DNA from: an uncultured Candidatus Binatia bacterium
GTDB lineage: Bacteria; Desulfobacterota; Binatia; Bin18
Reading direction: 5' to 3'
NCBI GenBank assembly: GCA_958296235.1
Contig: OY282457.1
Location: 3,405,338 to 3,469,337 of the forward strand
DNA length: 64,000 bases
Under the pieces are notes generated by a model, which was given only the letters and a program-made list of their open reading frames with translations, made no database searches and was not told the origin of the DNA. Below, piece by piece: positions 8,977-18,138 of this stretch; the first letter of the stretch is position 1, and the number at the start of each line of letters is the position of its first letter. A program made the position numbers and the translations under genes.

Positions 8977-9246
8977 CTAACCGTTTCTGGGAGAGATGAA
9001 TTTCTCTATGAGTCCGTCTAAGTCATTCCAGTACAGATCAACGTATTCGTAGATATGTTGACCTGAGATCATCTTACTGGATGGATTGTACTCATAGGCA
9101 ACAATCTCGGCGACAAGACTATTGTCTGTATAAGTGAATACAATTGTACTCTCACTGGATTCCTGTTTGATCCAGAGGGAGGTCATGTATATTTCAGGCT
9201 CTACTTCCAGGGCCTCTGCGCGAATGATCTTGTATTCTTGTTTCGT
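8977..9246 (-). CDS. hypothetical protein, possible ACG start codon
   Basis: The frame is open from an ACG codon at 9246-9244 to a TAG near 8977, giving 89 residues. The first ATG (9186) would cut off a plausible N-terminus (KQEYKIIRAEALEVEPEIY) and has no ribosome binding site. In contrast, GGGAGGAG lies at ideal spacing before the ACG. Either ACG is the start or an ATG was lost by a single T-to-C change. The protein is acidic, mostly beta/helix, with no recognised domain. Confidence 0.5.
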   Translation of the reverse strand, partial: TKQEYKIIRAEALEVEPEIYMTSLWIKQESSESTIVFTYTDNSLVAEIVAYEYNPSSKMISGQHIYEYVDLYWNDLDGLIEKFISPRNG

Positions 9247-9342
9247 GTCTCCTCCCTATCAATATCATCAATATCAATGCAATGTTCTGGTTAGTGACCC
9301 GGAAAATCTGATTGAGCGTATCCGCTGGGCCGGAAAGTTCTC

Positions 9343-9480
9343 TTGTCTTTCCCTCTCCCCTGGAGGGAGAGGGTGGCCCTGAGCCTGTCGAAGGGCCGGG
9401 TGAGGGGGCGGACGGACCGCCTGGGGGGCCCCGGCGACACAATACGCAGCACACGTTCCAGGGGCGGGAGATGTGAAACT
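9343..9480. repeat. intergenic MITE-like repeat, CCCTCTCCC family
   Basis: Contains CCTCTCCCCTGGAGGGAGAG, then CCCTGAGCCTGTCGAAGGG, then GGTGAGGGGGCGGACGGACC and CTGGGGGGCC. A copy with nearly the same order and sequence lies at 61400-61490. The right end carries GTGAAACTGATGCACC, similar to the ends of the other copies. Nothing else is seen between 9250 and 9611. Confidence 0.75.
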
Positions 9481-9611
9481 GATGCACCAGCCCTCCTGCC
9501 CGTCTCTTGCTATATGTCCCTAAAATATGAAAGAGTCAGTGCAGCCGCTTGCTACCGGTGACAGGCGGGTCAATCTCAAACCGTAGAACGAGGAAAAAGG
9601 GAGGACTGCAT

Positions 9612-10907
9612 ATGCATATTATGTCTTTCTCGGAACGTGAATACGTTGATGTCTCCGAGGACGCTATTATCGAAAACGGGAGTAGCTATTTTGGCCTCCC
9701 CAATACGATGTTTGACGCCGATAGAGGCGGCCAGCTCATGAACGAGTATCTGGACGAGCGGGTCTATGCCGAAGAGCTGGGCTTTGATGGGGTCATGCTC
9801 AACGAGCATCACCAGACGCCGTTTTGTGGGGGCGGGGTCATGGATGTGGAAGCCGCGATTCTTGCCCGGATTACCAAGCGGGTAAAAATCGTCCTGCTCG
9901 GCAACCCCCTCCCGGTGGGTGATCCCCTGCGACTGGCCGAAGAACTGGCCACGATTGATATGATTTCCAGTGGCCGTCTGGTACCGGGCTGGGTGCGTGG
10001 CGCGGGTACGGAACAACTCGCCAATAACATCAACCCGGCCTACAATCGGGAGCGCTTTAACGAAGCCCATGAATTTATTCAACAGGCCTGGACGAAACCG
10101 GGACCGTGGCGCTATGAGGGCAAACACTATCATTACCGGAATGTGAATCCCTGGCAGTTGCCGGTGCAGAAGCCGGTGCCGCAACAGTGGATTCCAGGGC
10201 TGATCAGTCCGGAAACGGTCATCTGGAGCGCTAAACACCGCTATCCCTATGTGGCGCTGGGCACCAATGTTGAGGCCACGGTTGAGATGGTGAATCTGTA
10301 CGCCGATGTCGCCGAGCAGGAAGGCTATCAGGCCGGGCCGGAAAACTTTGGCTATCTGCAGAACGTGTGTGTGGCCGAGACAGAGGAGAAGGCGCATGAG
10401 TTGGCCAGGGGCTTTGTCTTTGGCGGCGGGTTCGGCTCGTTTGCCCGAGCCGAATGGATGTTCCCGCCGGGATACAACTCCAAGGCCGCGACCAAGCGTC
10501 TGGCACAAGCCCTGACCGACCCGCGCACCGGCGCCGAAATCATCAAGCATACGCAGGGTGAAATAGACGTCGAAGAAATCAAGCGAAGCATTGACGCGGG
10601 TTTCCAGGCCTCGCTGGACAGCGATCTGATTATGGCCGGTACACCGGAGACGGTCATGAAAAAGCTGCGGAAAATGTGTGAAACGCTCCGACCCGGCATC
10701 ATGGGCCTGTGGTATCACCACGGCCCGATGAGTTTTGAGCAACGCAAAACCTGTTTGCGTCTGCTGGGCCAGGAAGTGCTGCCGGCCATGCGTGAAATGG
10801 CCAAAGAGCTCGACCTGCCCGGGCCGTTTGAAAAGGCCCCAGGCTCGCGCCCGCTGCCGGCATCCGGCAAACGGGAACAGATCGTGCCCGATATTGCGGC
10901 GGCCTAA
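9612..10907 (+). CDS. LLM class flavin-dependent oxidoreductase (luciferase-like monooxygenase)
   Basis: 431 residues from the ATG at 9612, preceded by GGGAGG. Luciferase-like TIM-barrel features: the DERVYAEELGFDGVMLNEHHQ segment, ARITKRVKIVLLGNPLPVGDPLRLAEELATIDMISSGRLVPGWVRG, and a C-terminal MAGTPETVMKKL. These two-component enzymes use reduced flavin (FMNH2 or F420) and oxygen on varied substrates. The HH after NE and the GAGTEQ region fit the alkanal-monooxygenase-like branch. It stands alone, followed by a strong terminator. Substrate unknown. Confidence 0.9.
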   Translation: MHIMSFSEREYVDVSEDAIIENGSSYFGLPNTMFDADRGGQLMNEYLDERVYAEELGFDGVMLNEHHQTPFCGGGVMDVEAAILARITKRVKIVLLGNPLPVGDPLRLAEELATIDMISSGRLVPGWVRGAGTEQLANNINPAYNRERFNEAHEFIQQAWTKPGPWRYEGKHYHYRNVNPWQLPVQKPVPQQWIPGLISPETVIWSAKHRYPYVALGTNVEATVEMVNLYADVAEQEGYQAGPENFGYLQNVCVAETEEKAHELARGFVFGGGFGSFARAEWMFPPGYNSKAATKRLAQALTDPRTGAEIIKHTQGEIDVEEIKRSIDAGFQASLDSDLIMAGTPETVMKKLRKMCETLRPGIMGLWYHHGPMSFEQRKTCLRLLGQEVLPAMREMAKELDLPGPFEKAPGSRPLPASGKREQIVPDIAAA

Positions 10908-10934
10908 TACGTGATTCAGGCTAGGCAACGAAAC

Positions 10935-10968
10935 AGGGGCGGCTCGTTGGGGCCGCCCCTTTCTTTTT
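10935..10968 (+). terminator. intrinsic terminator after LLM gene
   Basis: Stem AGGGGCGGC pairs with GCCGCCCCT around a short loop, followed by TTCTTTTT. Confidence 0.85.
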
Positions 10969-11018
10969 CCAGGCCAGCGTTGCCAGCCGGGCTTGAAAGC
11001 CCATGACGACGGGGAAGG

Positions 11019-11070
11019 AACCCTCCCTAGCCCCCTTATCAAAGGGGGCCGCCCGCAGGGCGGGGGGATT
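11019..11070. repeat. palindromic repeat, CCCCCTTATCA family, upstream of mod
   Basis: CCCTAGCCCCCTTATCAAAG runs into GGGGG, then GCCCGCAGGGCGGGGGGATT. It has the same design as the in-frame insertion at 12506-12559 inside mod: an inner CCCCC..GGGGG hairpin and an outer pair ending GGGGGGAT. It lies about 50 bases before the mod start. Confidence 0.8.
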
Positions 11071-11120
11071 ACCCGCCCAACTAACCACCCGCCATTAGCT
11101 ATTTTTCCACAGAGCCTCCC

Positions 11121-13907
11121 ATGCTGCGATTAACCAACCAGGAAAAACAGGAGATTATCCGGTTTCTGGAAGCGGACCAGGAGCTACCGGAAAAGTATCG
11201 TTTTCTGCTGTTCAAGGACAAACGCGAGGTAGAGTTGGTCTGGAACGGTAAAACTAACGAGGTCTGCAATATCGTGCTGCCGTTTCAGGCCGTTGAGCAT
11301 GTGGACGAGCCACGCGCGGAAAAGCCCCAAGACACCGCGGCCCAGATGGCGTTGTTTGACGAACGGGGACGACAACTGCGCGGCTGGACCAACAAGCTCA
11401 TCTGGGGCGACAACAAACTGATTCTCTCCAGCCTCAAGAACGGGCCGCTCCGTGAGGAGATTGAGGCCCAGGGCGGGTTGAAACTCATCTATATTGACCC
11501 ACCGTTTGACGTGGGAGCCGATTTTTCCATGGATATTGAGGTCGGGGGGGACACGCTCACCAAGAAGCCTAACATACTCGAAGAACTCGCCTACCGCGAC
11601 ACCTGGGGCAAGGGCGCGGACTCGTTCATCGCCATGATTTATGAGCGGCTGGTGCTAATGCGGGATTTACTGGCGGAGGACGGGAGTATTTATGTGCATT
11701 GTGACTGGCGGGCGAATGCGTCACTTCGGTTTGTATTGAATGAAGTGTTTCATGAGTCAAATTTTGTAAACGAGATTGTCTGGCGACGTAAGCAAGCTCA
11801 GGCTTGGTCTGCCGACCAGTTCGGCATAACGAATGACACGTTGTTATTCTACGGGAAATCGGCTGATCGAATTTTCAATCCGACTCACTCAAAGGACGAC
11901 GACAATACAAAAAAATATATCGAAGAACGATTTAAGTTTGACGACGGCGACGGTCGGAAGTACATGAAGTCCCCATTGGTCAACCCTTTGGTACGTCCAA
12001 ATCTTCAATACGAGTTTCATGGAATTAAGGCACCGAAGACTGGCTGGCTGTATAAAGAAGAGCGTATGGAGGAGATGTATCAAAACAATGAGTTAGTAAT
12101 GCCAGATAAGCCAACTGCGCGGATATACCGGAAAATTTACGTCGATACTTATCCAGGACAAATGGTTCAGAACGTTTGGGCTGATATTTCCATAGTCAAC
12201 CCAATGGCCGCCGAGCGGGTTGATTACCCCACCCAAAAACCCGAAGCCCTGCTCGAACGCATCATCAAAGCCTCATCCAACGAAGGCGACCTCGTGGCCG
12301 ACTTTTTTTGCGGCTCCGGCACCACCGCAGCGGTGGCGGAAAAGCTGGACCGCAAGTGGATTTGTACCGACTTGGGCAAGTTCGCCATTCACACCACGCG
12401 CAAACGCATGATTGGCGTGCAGCGGCAATTAAAAGCCGACGGCAAGAACTACCGCGCGTTTGAAATTTTCAATCTTGGGAAATACGAACGACAGCACTAC
12501 ATCGGAATCCCCCCTAGCCCCCCTTATCAAGGGGGGAAGCCCGCAGGCCGGGGGGATCAAGCGACCAGAGAAGAAATCAGACGCAAAATTCTGGAGAGGA
12601 AAGAAGCCGAGTTTCTCGATCTTATCCTCAACGCCTATCGGGCGGAGAAGGTGGAACATTTTGCTGCCTTCCACGGTAAAAAGGCCGGACGGTTAGTCTC
12701 CGTGGGACCGGTGAATTTACCTGTCACCCGGCTGTTCGTGGAAGAGATTATTCTGGAGTGCCGCAAGAACCACATCACCAAGGTGGATATTCTCGGCTTT
12801 GAGTTTGAGATGGGCCTCTTCCCAAACGTATTGGACGAAGCGCGGAGTAAAGGAATAGACATCGCGCCTAAATACATCCCCGCCGAGGTATTTGACAAAC
12901 GGGCGGTGGAGCGCAATCAGGTGGTATTTCACGACGTATCGTTCATCGAAGTCAAACCGATCATTTCTTACCCCCCTGAGGGGGGCAAGGGGGGTTTTCT
13001 GTCCTACAACCCGGCCCTGACCGAAAAGGCGCGTGAAAATCGTAAAACCCCCACCCCTGCAGAACAAAGACTCTGGTTTGAGGTTCTGCAAAACAAACGC
13101 CTGAACAATCTGAAATTCACTCGCCAGAAGCCGCTGGATAAATATATTGCCGATTTTTATTGCGCTGAATTAATGCTTGCTATTGAGATAGACGGCGATA
13201 CGCACGCCGAACAACAACAATACGACGAGACTAGAACCCACAGGCTGAAGACACTGGGCGTTGAAGTCATTCGCTATACAAACGCTGAGGTAATGAACAA
13301 TCTTGAGGGAGTGTATGAGGACCTGTTGGAACGTGTGGGGGAAAGGCAATCCACTACATCTTCAACCCCCCTTAATCCCCCCTTATCAGGGGGGAAACCG
13401 GGGAGCCTTAATCCCTCCTTATCAGGGGGGAAACCGGGGAGCCTTCCTACCGTGGCAGTGGAACTGACCGATTTTTCGGTGTTCTACTCACAGGACTCCA
13501 TCGCCCAGGCGGAAGAAGCGTTAGGCAAAAAACAGTCGGGCAGCAGGGTCGTGGTCGAAAAAGGCCAGATTGTGAAGTTGGCCAAAGACAAACAGGGCGT
13601 ATTTCGGCGTGAGCGATTGACGAACCACTGGACGGACTGGATAGACTACTGGTCGGTGGACTTCGACTTCGAGAGTAAGCGCGAGCTCATCCGCGTACAG
13701 CAGCCGGAAACGGGCAGGTGGGAAGAGCAGTGGACGGGTGACTATATTTTTGAGAACGAGTGGCAGAGCTTCCGCACCAAAAAAGACCGCTCCCTGGAAC
13801 TCAAGAGCGTAGCCCACGAATGCCAACCCGGCAGGCATAAGATCGCCGTGAAGGTGGTGGATATTTTCGGCAATGACACCATGACAATTGTGGAGGTGGC
13901 GGTGTGA
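11121..13907 (+). CDS. mod: type III-like DNA methyltransferase Mod with inserted DUF559 domain
   Basis: 928 residues. The methyltransferase has the beta-class order: DPPF (residues 126-129, in [14 protein letters not shown]) before the SAM motif DFFCGSGTT (around 394-402). This is as in type III Mod N6-adenine enzymes. Mod normally gives sequence specificity and methylates host DNA. Two in-frame insertions interrupt the normal C-terminal half. One is a repeat-derived PPSPPYQGG peptide (about 463-480). The other is a full DUF559 (Vsr-like fold) domain (about 630-745) bordered by repeat-derived PPEGGKGG and PPLSGGKPG peptides. The native Mod sequence resumes at [16 protein letters not shown] (about 778). 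Its stop overlaps the next gene's GTG start. The normal partner Res survives only as a relic downstream, so Mod may act alone or with the ATPase and PIN proteins. Confidence 0.9.
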   Translation: MLRLTNQEKQEIIRFLEADQELPEKYRFLLFKDKREVELVWNGKTNEVCNIVLPFQAVEHVDEPRAEKPQDTAAQMALFDERGRQLRGWTNKLIWGDNKLILSSLKNGPLREEIEAQGGLKLIYIDPPFDVGADFSMDIEVGGDTLTKKPNILEELAYRDTWGKGADSFIAMIYERLVLMRDLLAEDGSIYVHCDWRANASLRFVLNEVFHESNFVNEIVWRRKQAQAWSADQFGITNDTLLFYGKSADRIFNPTHSKDDDNTKKYIEERFKFDDGDGRKYMKSPLVNPLVRPNLQYEFHGIKAPKTGWLYKEERMEEMYQNNELVMPDKPTARIYRKIYVDTYPGQMVQNVWADISIVNPMAAERVDYPTQKPEALLERIIKASSNEGDLVADFFCGSGTTAAVAEKLDRKWICTDLGKFAIHTTRKRMIGVQRQLKADGKNYRAFEIFNLGKYERQHYIGIPPSPPYQGGKPAGRGDQATREEIRRKILERKEAEFLDLILNAYRAEKVEHFAAFHGKKAGRLVSVGPVNLPVTRLFVEEIILECRKNHITKVDILGFEFEMGLFPNVLDEARSKGIDIAPKYIPAEVFDKRAVERNQVVFHDVSFIEVKPIISYPPEGGKGGFLSYNPALTEKARENRKTPTPAEQRLWFEVLQNKRLNNLKFTRQKPLDKYIADFYCAELMLAIEIDGDTHAEQQQYDETRTHRLKTLGVEVIRYTNAEVMNNLEGVYEDLLERVGERQSTTSSTPLNPPLSGGKPGSLNPSLSGGKPGSLPTVAVELTDFSVFYSQDSIAQAEEALGKKQSGSRVVVEKGQIVKLAKDKQGVFRRERLTNHWTDWIDYWSVDFDFESKRELIRVQQPETGRWEEQWTGDYIFENEWQSFRTKKDRSLELKSVAHECQPGRHKIAVKVVDIFGNDTMTIVEVAV
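12506..12559 (+). repeat. palindromic repeat inserted in frame in mod
   Basis: CCCCCCTAGCC, then the hairpin CCCCCCTTATCAAGGGGGG, then CCCGCAGGCCGGGGGGATC. It is translated as [17 protein letters not shown] and interrupts the helix-rich Mod sequence between QHYIGI and the [16 protein letters not shown] segment. It closely matches the intergenic copy at 11019-11070, so it is an insertion, not native coding sequence. Confidence 0.85.
12971..13448 (+). mobile_element. repeat-flanked in-frame DUF559 (Vsr-like nuclease) insertion in mod
   Basis: A left repeat (CCCCCCTGAGGGGGGC, 12971-12986, then AAGGGGGG) and a right double repeat (two 36-base units at 13371-13406 and 13407-13442, each with CCTTATCAGGGGGG and AAACCGGGGAGC) border a coding block for a DUF559 domain. 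Marks of that family are [12 protein letters not shown], the [19 protein letters not shown] block (catalytic-type Asp), [12 protein letters not shown] (Glu, Asp, His) and YTNAEVMNN. The whole block stays open and in frame with mod. Stand-alone DUF559 proteins belong to the very-short-patch-repair endonuclease fold. That this unit moves like a homing or REP-associated element is inference from the repeat borders. Confidence 0.75.
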
Positions 13908-15235
13908 ATATCCAAAAACTAATAATTGAGGATGTCCGCTGCTTTGCCGGCAGGCAGGAGTTCAATATTTGCCCCCTGACTTTTTTGGTCGGCGAGAATA
14001 GTACCGGAAAATCGACCGCGCTCGGGTGCTTTCACACTTTCCATAGTTTCACAAGCGCAAGAGTGTATGGTTCACATTTGGATTTCAACGTAGAGCCGTA
14101 TCAGATGGGCGCGTTTGCAGACATTGTGAGGAGGTCTACTCCCAAAAAGAAAAGCTTCATGCTGGGCTTTGAATTCGAACCCGAAAACGGAGGAGAAGAG
14201 GTTCAGTACTTTCTGACACTGACAGAGAAAGAAAAAGGCTCTGAACCTATTGTTCAGGAACAAAGGTTTTTTAATAGCAACGACCAGGTCGTCCTTGTTA
14301 GAGACGAACGAGAGACCGGCGCGGAACGACGCACACGACTAAGGCATAATTTTGAGAATTTTATTGCTTCTACAGAAGAGAGTGGACGCAGAACATTTCT
14401 TGTTAAAGTGCGGGAGCCTTTTTCCTATATGAGCTTCTTTGAAAATTGGGAGTATGCGTGGCCCATATTACGAGAGGGACGAAGGAATATATCTTCTCTG
14501 GAAAAAGAATTTCGTGAATGTGCGAAAAGACTCTCGGAGCCCTTTAGGGAGAGATGGAATGGATACAGCTACAGTTTCGCTCCAATTCGCTCCAAGCCGC
14601 AACGTACCTATGACCCCCTGAAGGAGACCATCAGTCCCGAGGGCGGTGATATTCCTATGGCGCTTATGAATATGTTCAGAGCGGATGAGAAGGGGTGGAA
14701 GGAACTGAAGAGCAGACTGATCGAATTCGGCAAAGCGTCTGGGTTGTTTACGGATATTCATGTCAGACGACTCGGAAGATCTATGGGCGACCCCTTTCAA
14801 CTGCAAATCAAAGTCAAAGGACCAAAGGCCAATATGATAGATGTGGGCTATGGTGTAAACCAACTTCTTCCTATTTTGGTGCGTATGTTCAATGCGCCTC
14901 AAAGGATGACATTTTTGATGCAACAACCGGAGGTTCATTTACATCCAAGGGGGCAAGCGGAGTTATCGTCTCTGTTGGTCGATCTGGTCAGACAGATGGG
15001 ACATAAATTTATAATCGAAACACATAGCGACTACATGGTTGACCGCGCTCGCATCGAGATTATGAAAAAAAGAATCTCGCCGGAAGATGTTTCGCTCATT
15101 TATCTGGAGCCGGTGGGGAATAGCGTCAAGGTTCACAATATTGTGTTTGACGAGCAAGCGAACTTTATTGGTGCACCAGGCAGCTATCGGGAATTCTTTC
15201 TCAAAGAATCCGACAAACTGCTCGGCTTTGCTTAA
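13904..15235 (+). CDS. AAA (ABC/OLD-like, AAA_15/21) ATPase of a mod-linked module
   Basis: 443 residues starting at a GTG that overlaps the mod stop (GTGTGA), so translation is coupled. Walker A is GENSTGKST (30-38). The Walker B/signature region reads [12 protein letters not shown], with Gln where the catalytic Asp/Glu often stands; a QQPEVHLHP form recurs in this subfamily as far as I recall. A switch His is present in [11 protein letters not shown]. There is no TOPRIM domain, unlike OLD or GajA nucleases, so it probably powers or gates a separate effector. The PIN-like gene follows after 10 bases. Known ATPase/nuclease pairs (PARIS, Septu, retron-linked PtuAB) offer the closest functional analogy. 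A defence role is inferred. Confidence 0.85.
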   Translation: MNIQKLIIEDVRCFAGRQEFNICPLTFLVGENSTGKSTALGCFHTFHSFTSARVYGSHLDFNVEPYQMGAFADIVRRSTPKKKSFMLGFEFEPENGGEEVQYFLTLTEKEKGSEPIVQEQRFFNSNDQVVLVRDERETGAERRTRLRHNFENFIASTEESGRRTFLVKVREPFSYMSFFENWEYAWPILREGRRNISSLEKEFRECAKRLSEPFRERWNGYSYSFAPIRSKPQRTYDPLKETISPEGGDIPMALMNMFRADEKGWKELKSRLIEFGKASGLFTDIHVRRLGRSMGDPFQLQIKVKGPKANMIDVGYGVNQLLPILVRMFNAPQRMTFLMQQPEVHLHPRGQAELSSLLVDLVRQMGHKFIIETHSDYMVDRARIEIMKKRISPEDVSLIYLEPVGNSVKVHNIVFDEQANFIGAPGSYREFFLKESDKLLGFA

Positions 15236-15245
15236 GAGCTACCTT

Positions 15246-15662
15246 ATGTGCTTGATTCTGGACACGAACAGGTATGGCCTCTTTCTCAATCCAAATAATG
15301 AAGACATGAAACCCGTAAGGAATTGGGTAGACAAGAAGAACGGGAAAATTGCCTATGCGCCAATAGGCAAAATGAGGGACGAATTAGCGAAGTATCCGAA
15401 GATGAGGAGGCAGTTTGAGCAATATCGCAGGGCTGGAAAACTCAAAAACTTCCTCGTCGAAGCCATTGAGCAGAGGAAGGAAAGTCTGCCAAGCTTACGC
15501 TCTGACGACCCGGATATCATCGCTTTGGCCCAAGTTTCCGGGGTCAGGTTGCTGGTGTCAAACGACAAAAATCTACACGCCGATTTCAAGACAATTGTCA
15601 GGGGTAAAATTTATCAAACCCGAGCCCACAAACGCCTTCTTCGCAACGATCTCTGTCCATAA
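15246..15662 (+). CDS. PIN-like domain protein, partner of the upstream ATPase
   Basis: 138 residues. A PIN-type acidic pattern is visible: MCLILDTNRYG at the N-terminus (Asp6), SDDPDIIALAQ in the middle and LLVSNDKNLHADF near the C-terminus. PIN proteins are Mg-dependent ribonucleases and are common toxins. It follows the ATPase by 10 bases, with the start codon close behind an AAGAG-like site. There is no small antitoxin beside it, which argues for an ATPase-gated effector over a VapBC toxin. Function inferred. Confidence 0.7.
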   Translation: MCLILDTNRYGLFLNPNNEDMKPVRNWVDKKNGKIAYAPIGKMRDELAKYPKMRRQFEQYRRAGKLKNFLVEAIEQRKESLPSLRSDDPDIIALAQVSGVRLLVSNDKNLHADFKTIVRGKIYQTRAHKRLLRNDLCP

Positions 15663-15723
15663 TCCCAGCTAATTCTCAATTGTATAAGGGCCGTCCATCC
15701 CGACTTCCCCAACTCCCCCCACG

Positions 15724-16340
15724 ATTCTTGACCCGGAGCTTCGCTGGTTTCCTGCGGACGAAGCATTGCGTCATGCCAGCATGGAAAAGCTGATGCCGCC
15801 ACTTGTGGCGCAGTTGCGACGCAAGGTTAAGGAATTTCGCGACAGTGGCTATGTGGGTACCAGCGATACCAGCAAGAGCTTGCTTAACTGGTGGTTTATG
15901 GAGCCGCACTTGGCTATCTCATACCGAGGAAGAGCGTGTTCAATCGCGTTATCGGTGACAGCCGGTTTGAACTGACGTTTGCCGATTTTTTAGAGCAATG
16001 CGGTGACGTGGTTTCCTATACGAAGAATTATCTCGCGGTGAATTTCAAGCTGGACTATGTGAACGCCAATGGCGACATCTCGAATTATTACCCGGACTTC
16101 ATTGTGAAATTGTCGAACGGGCGGGTTGTCATTGTGGAGACTAAAAGACAGGAAGACCTGAACGTACCACCAAAAATGGAACAGCTACAGCAATGGTGCG
16201 AGGACGTCAACAGAGTGCAGACTAAGACGAAGTATGACTTTGTTTTTGTGGACGATGTGGGGTTTGCAAAGTACAACCCAAAGACCTTTGACGCAGTGTT
16301 GACTGGCTTCCGAGATCATAAATCAGACGCAGCAGAGTGA
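15724..16340 (+). pseudogene. res: relic of type III restriction subunit Res (internal deletion plus frameshift)
   Basis: The first part (15724 to about 15905) encodes LMPPLVAQLRRKVKEFRDSG and SDTSKSLLNWWF, which fits the N-terminal region before the helicase of type III Res. The reading frame then shifts, and from about 15909 it encodes IPRKSVFNRVIGDSRFE, LTFADFLEQCGDVVSYTKN and YYPDFIVKLSNG with IVETK. That is the C-terminal PD-(D/E)XK nuclease end of Res. The entire helicase core (roughly 700 residues in intact Res) is missing. No start signal was found. The nuclease motif itself is intact, but the remnant can hardly restrict DNA. Confidence 0.8.
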
Positions 16341-16411
16341 CGGACCGGAGGAGGGCAAACGGGGAGAGCAGGCTTTTCCTTATATTCCAGCCGAGATTTT
16401 CCAATGCAGAT

Positions 16412-17671
16412 TTAATGAAAGCCCATAACGTCATGATAATAACCCCAATAGCCACGAATGGCGCTCTCGGTTAAGAGATTTTCCTGATTCTCTCTTCCCG
16501 TCCCACCGAAGGCGAGCAGGGAGCATTCGTCCTTTTCGTGGCTAATAGCCTGCTGGACCAATTCAGTGGCGTAACCGTCTTCCATGGAAATATAGCCGGC
16601 CGGACCGACCAGATTGGCCTGTTTGATGCGGGTGGTGCGGATTTCCGCATCATCATCTGCATAGCCAAAGAACGTAAACAGCAGTTCAAACTGCTCCGGT
16701 CCTTTGGGTAGAATATGTCGGGTCGCCAGCGTGTTTTGAATCTGCTGGACGACCAGGCAGGGAAAAATCATCTGGATGTGGTTGGTTAATTCCACTGCAA
16801 ACTCCTTGCGTGAGCTGAGGAGCGAGGGGTCGGCGAGGGTGTAGTCCGTTTGGTAACTGCGGATGTTCTTGCCCGTGTAGGCGGCCCGCTCTTCTTGCTC
16901 CGTCTTTTTATACGCGCGCAGCATGCTGTGGCGGCCGGCCTCGTCCATAATCACACTGCCGCCTTGGGATGAACGATAGATACCAAAAGTGGTGTGAAAC
17001 AGATGCAGCAGACTGGCATGATAGGGGTCCTTCACATTCTCCGCGTAGAGTTTCCAGTTGGCATGAACGAACTGACGGGCGTAGCCTAATACCTGGACTG
17101 GTCGGTTAAAGACGCGGTCGAGCCAGGGCCGCATGGCCGGACCAAGATAGTCTGCCAGCGGCTCGGCCTTAGAAGAAAAGGAAGCGAAGATGAGCCCGTT
17201 ATACGTATCCAGGCGCAGTTTTTGGAGGGAATGCTGCGCGAGATCAAAGTCGGGCGGGTACCCGCCCTGACGCCGAATGCCGGTGCGAAACGGGACGCCA
17301 ATCAGAGCGCCCTGCTGGTTATAACTCCACTGGTGGTAGATACAGGTATGGGTTGCCCGGTTCCCCCGAGACTCGCGACACACCAGCGCCCCGCGATGCG
17401 CGCACCGATTCACAAAGGCGTGCAGCTTACCCGCTTTGTCGCGCGATACAACGATGGGGGTGTCGCCGACAAAGGTTGACCGAAAATCGCCGGGGTTGGC
17501 AACCTCCGCTTCGAGACCCACATAGCTCCAGGTCGGACCTCTGAAGATGCGTTCTTGTTCACGCTGGTACACGGCAGGGTCGCAAAAGACCTGATAGGGG
17601 ACCGAGGTCAGACCTGCTGTCGTCGGCCAGTTCAACCCGGCGAGCGTATTGTCCGTGGGTGAAAGACTCAT
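16412..17671 (-). CDS. Rieske aromatic-ring-hydroxylating dioxygenase, large (alpha) subunit
   Basis: 419 residues. The Rieske [2Fe-2S] ligands are Cys90, His92, Cys110 and His113 (NRCAHRGALVC...CIYHQWSY). The catalytic domain shows the mononuclear-iron pattern NVKDPYHASLLHLFH. The sequence is most like the anthranilate/salicylate-type large subunits by memory. Start ATG follows GGGAGGGCC. No small beta subunit is adjacent. It diverges across 168 bases from the LigA/LigB-like extradiol dioxygenase genes, so a shared aromatic degradation step is likely: hydroxylation, then ring cleavage. Substrate unknown. Confidence 0.92.
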   Translation of the reverse strand: MSLSPTDNTLAGLNWPTTAGLTSVPYQVFCDPAVYQREQERIFRGPTWSYVGLEAEVANPGDFRSTFVGDTPIVVSRDKAGKLHAFVNRCAHRGALVCRESRGNRATHTCIYHQWSYNQQGALIGVPFRTGIRRQGGYPPDFDLAQHSLQKLRLDTYNGLIFASFSSKAEPLADYLGPAMRPWLDRVFNRPVQVLGYARQFVHANWKLYAENVKDPYHASLLHLFHTTFGIYRSSQGGSVIMDEAGRHSMLRAYKKTEQEERAAYTGKNIRSYQTDYTLADPSLLSSRKEFAVELTNHIQMIFPCLVVQQIQNTLATRHILPKGPEQFELLFTFFGYADDDAEIRTTRIKQANLVGPAGYISMEDGYATELVQQAISHEKDECSLLAFGGTGRENQENLLTESAIRGYWGYYHDVMGFH

Positions 17672-17839
17672 CGTGGCCCTCCCTTGTCAGTGCGCTTCTC
17701 CTCCCCCCTCTTCTCCCTGGGTGCTGTGCTTTCATCCAGTAGACACCGGTTTGCATTGATTGACAAGCCATGTTTGAGGCGCGTATACGAGGGAGCAGGG
17801 GCCTTGCCCCAACAGGCGCTGAGAGAAAAGGGAGGAGCT

Positions 17840-18097
17840 ATGAGTGCGCAAAGCTTGAACATCATGCTGGTTGACCTGTTTCGGTCCGAGACGGAGTTGG
17901 CACAGTATCGGAAAGACCCCGAGGTGATTCTGGCCAACTACGAGGTGACGGACGAAGAGCGGACGCGGCTCAAAGACCCAGACTGGGGATGGCTCTATAC
18001 GCACGGGATTCATCCCTACATTCTGGTCCAGTTTGCCTTGGCTATGGGGGTAGAGATCCCGCAGTATGTACAGCAGGTGAAAGCGGCGGCAGGGTAG
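17840..18097 (+). CDS. LigA-like small subunit of extradiol dioxygenase
   Basis: 85 residues from the ATG after GGGAGGAGCT. The helical pattern (LVDLFRSETELAQYRKDPE, ANYEVTDEERTRLKDPDW, GIHPYILVQFALAMG) matches the LigA alpha subunit of protocatechuate 4,5-dioxygenase-type enzymes. It sits 41 bases before the catalytic LigB-like gene. LigA caps the active site of LigB. Upstream in-frame starts lack a ribosome binding site. Confidence 0.85.
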   Translation: MSAQSLNIMLVDLFRSETELAQYRKDPEVILANYEVTDEERTRLKDPDWGWLYTHGIHPYILVQFALAMGVEIPQYVQQVKAAAG

Positions 18098-18138
18098 GGA
18101 AATTCCCATGAGAGGATAGAAAGAAAAAGGAGAACCAA

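Noticed and set aside
9576..11042. Minus-strand 488-residue frame opposite the LLM gene
   Set aside because: Shadow; the + strand product carries luciferase-like motifs and a terminator follows it.
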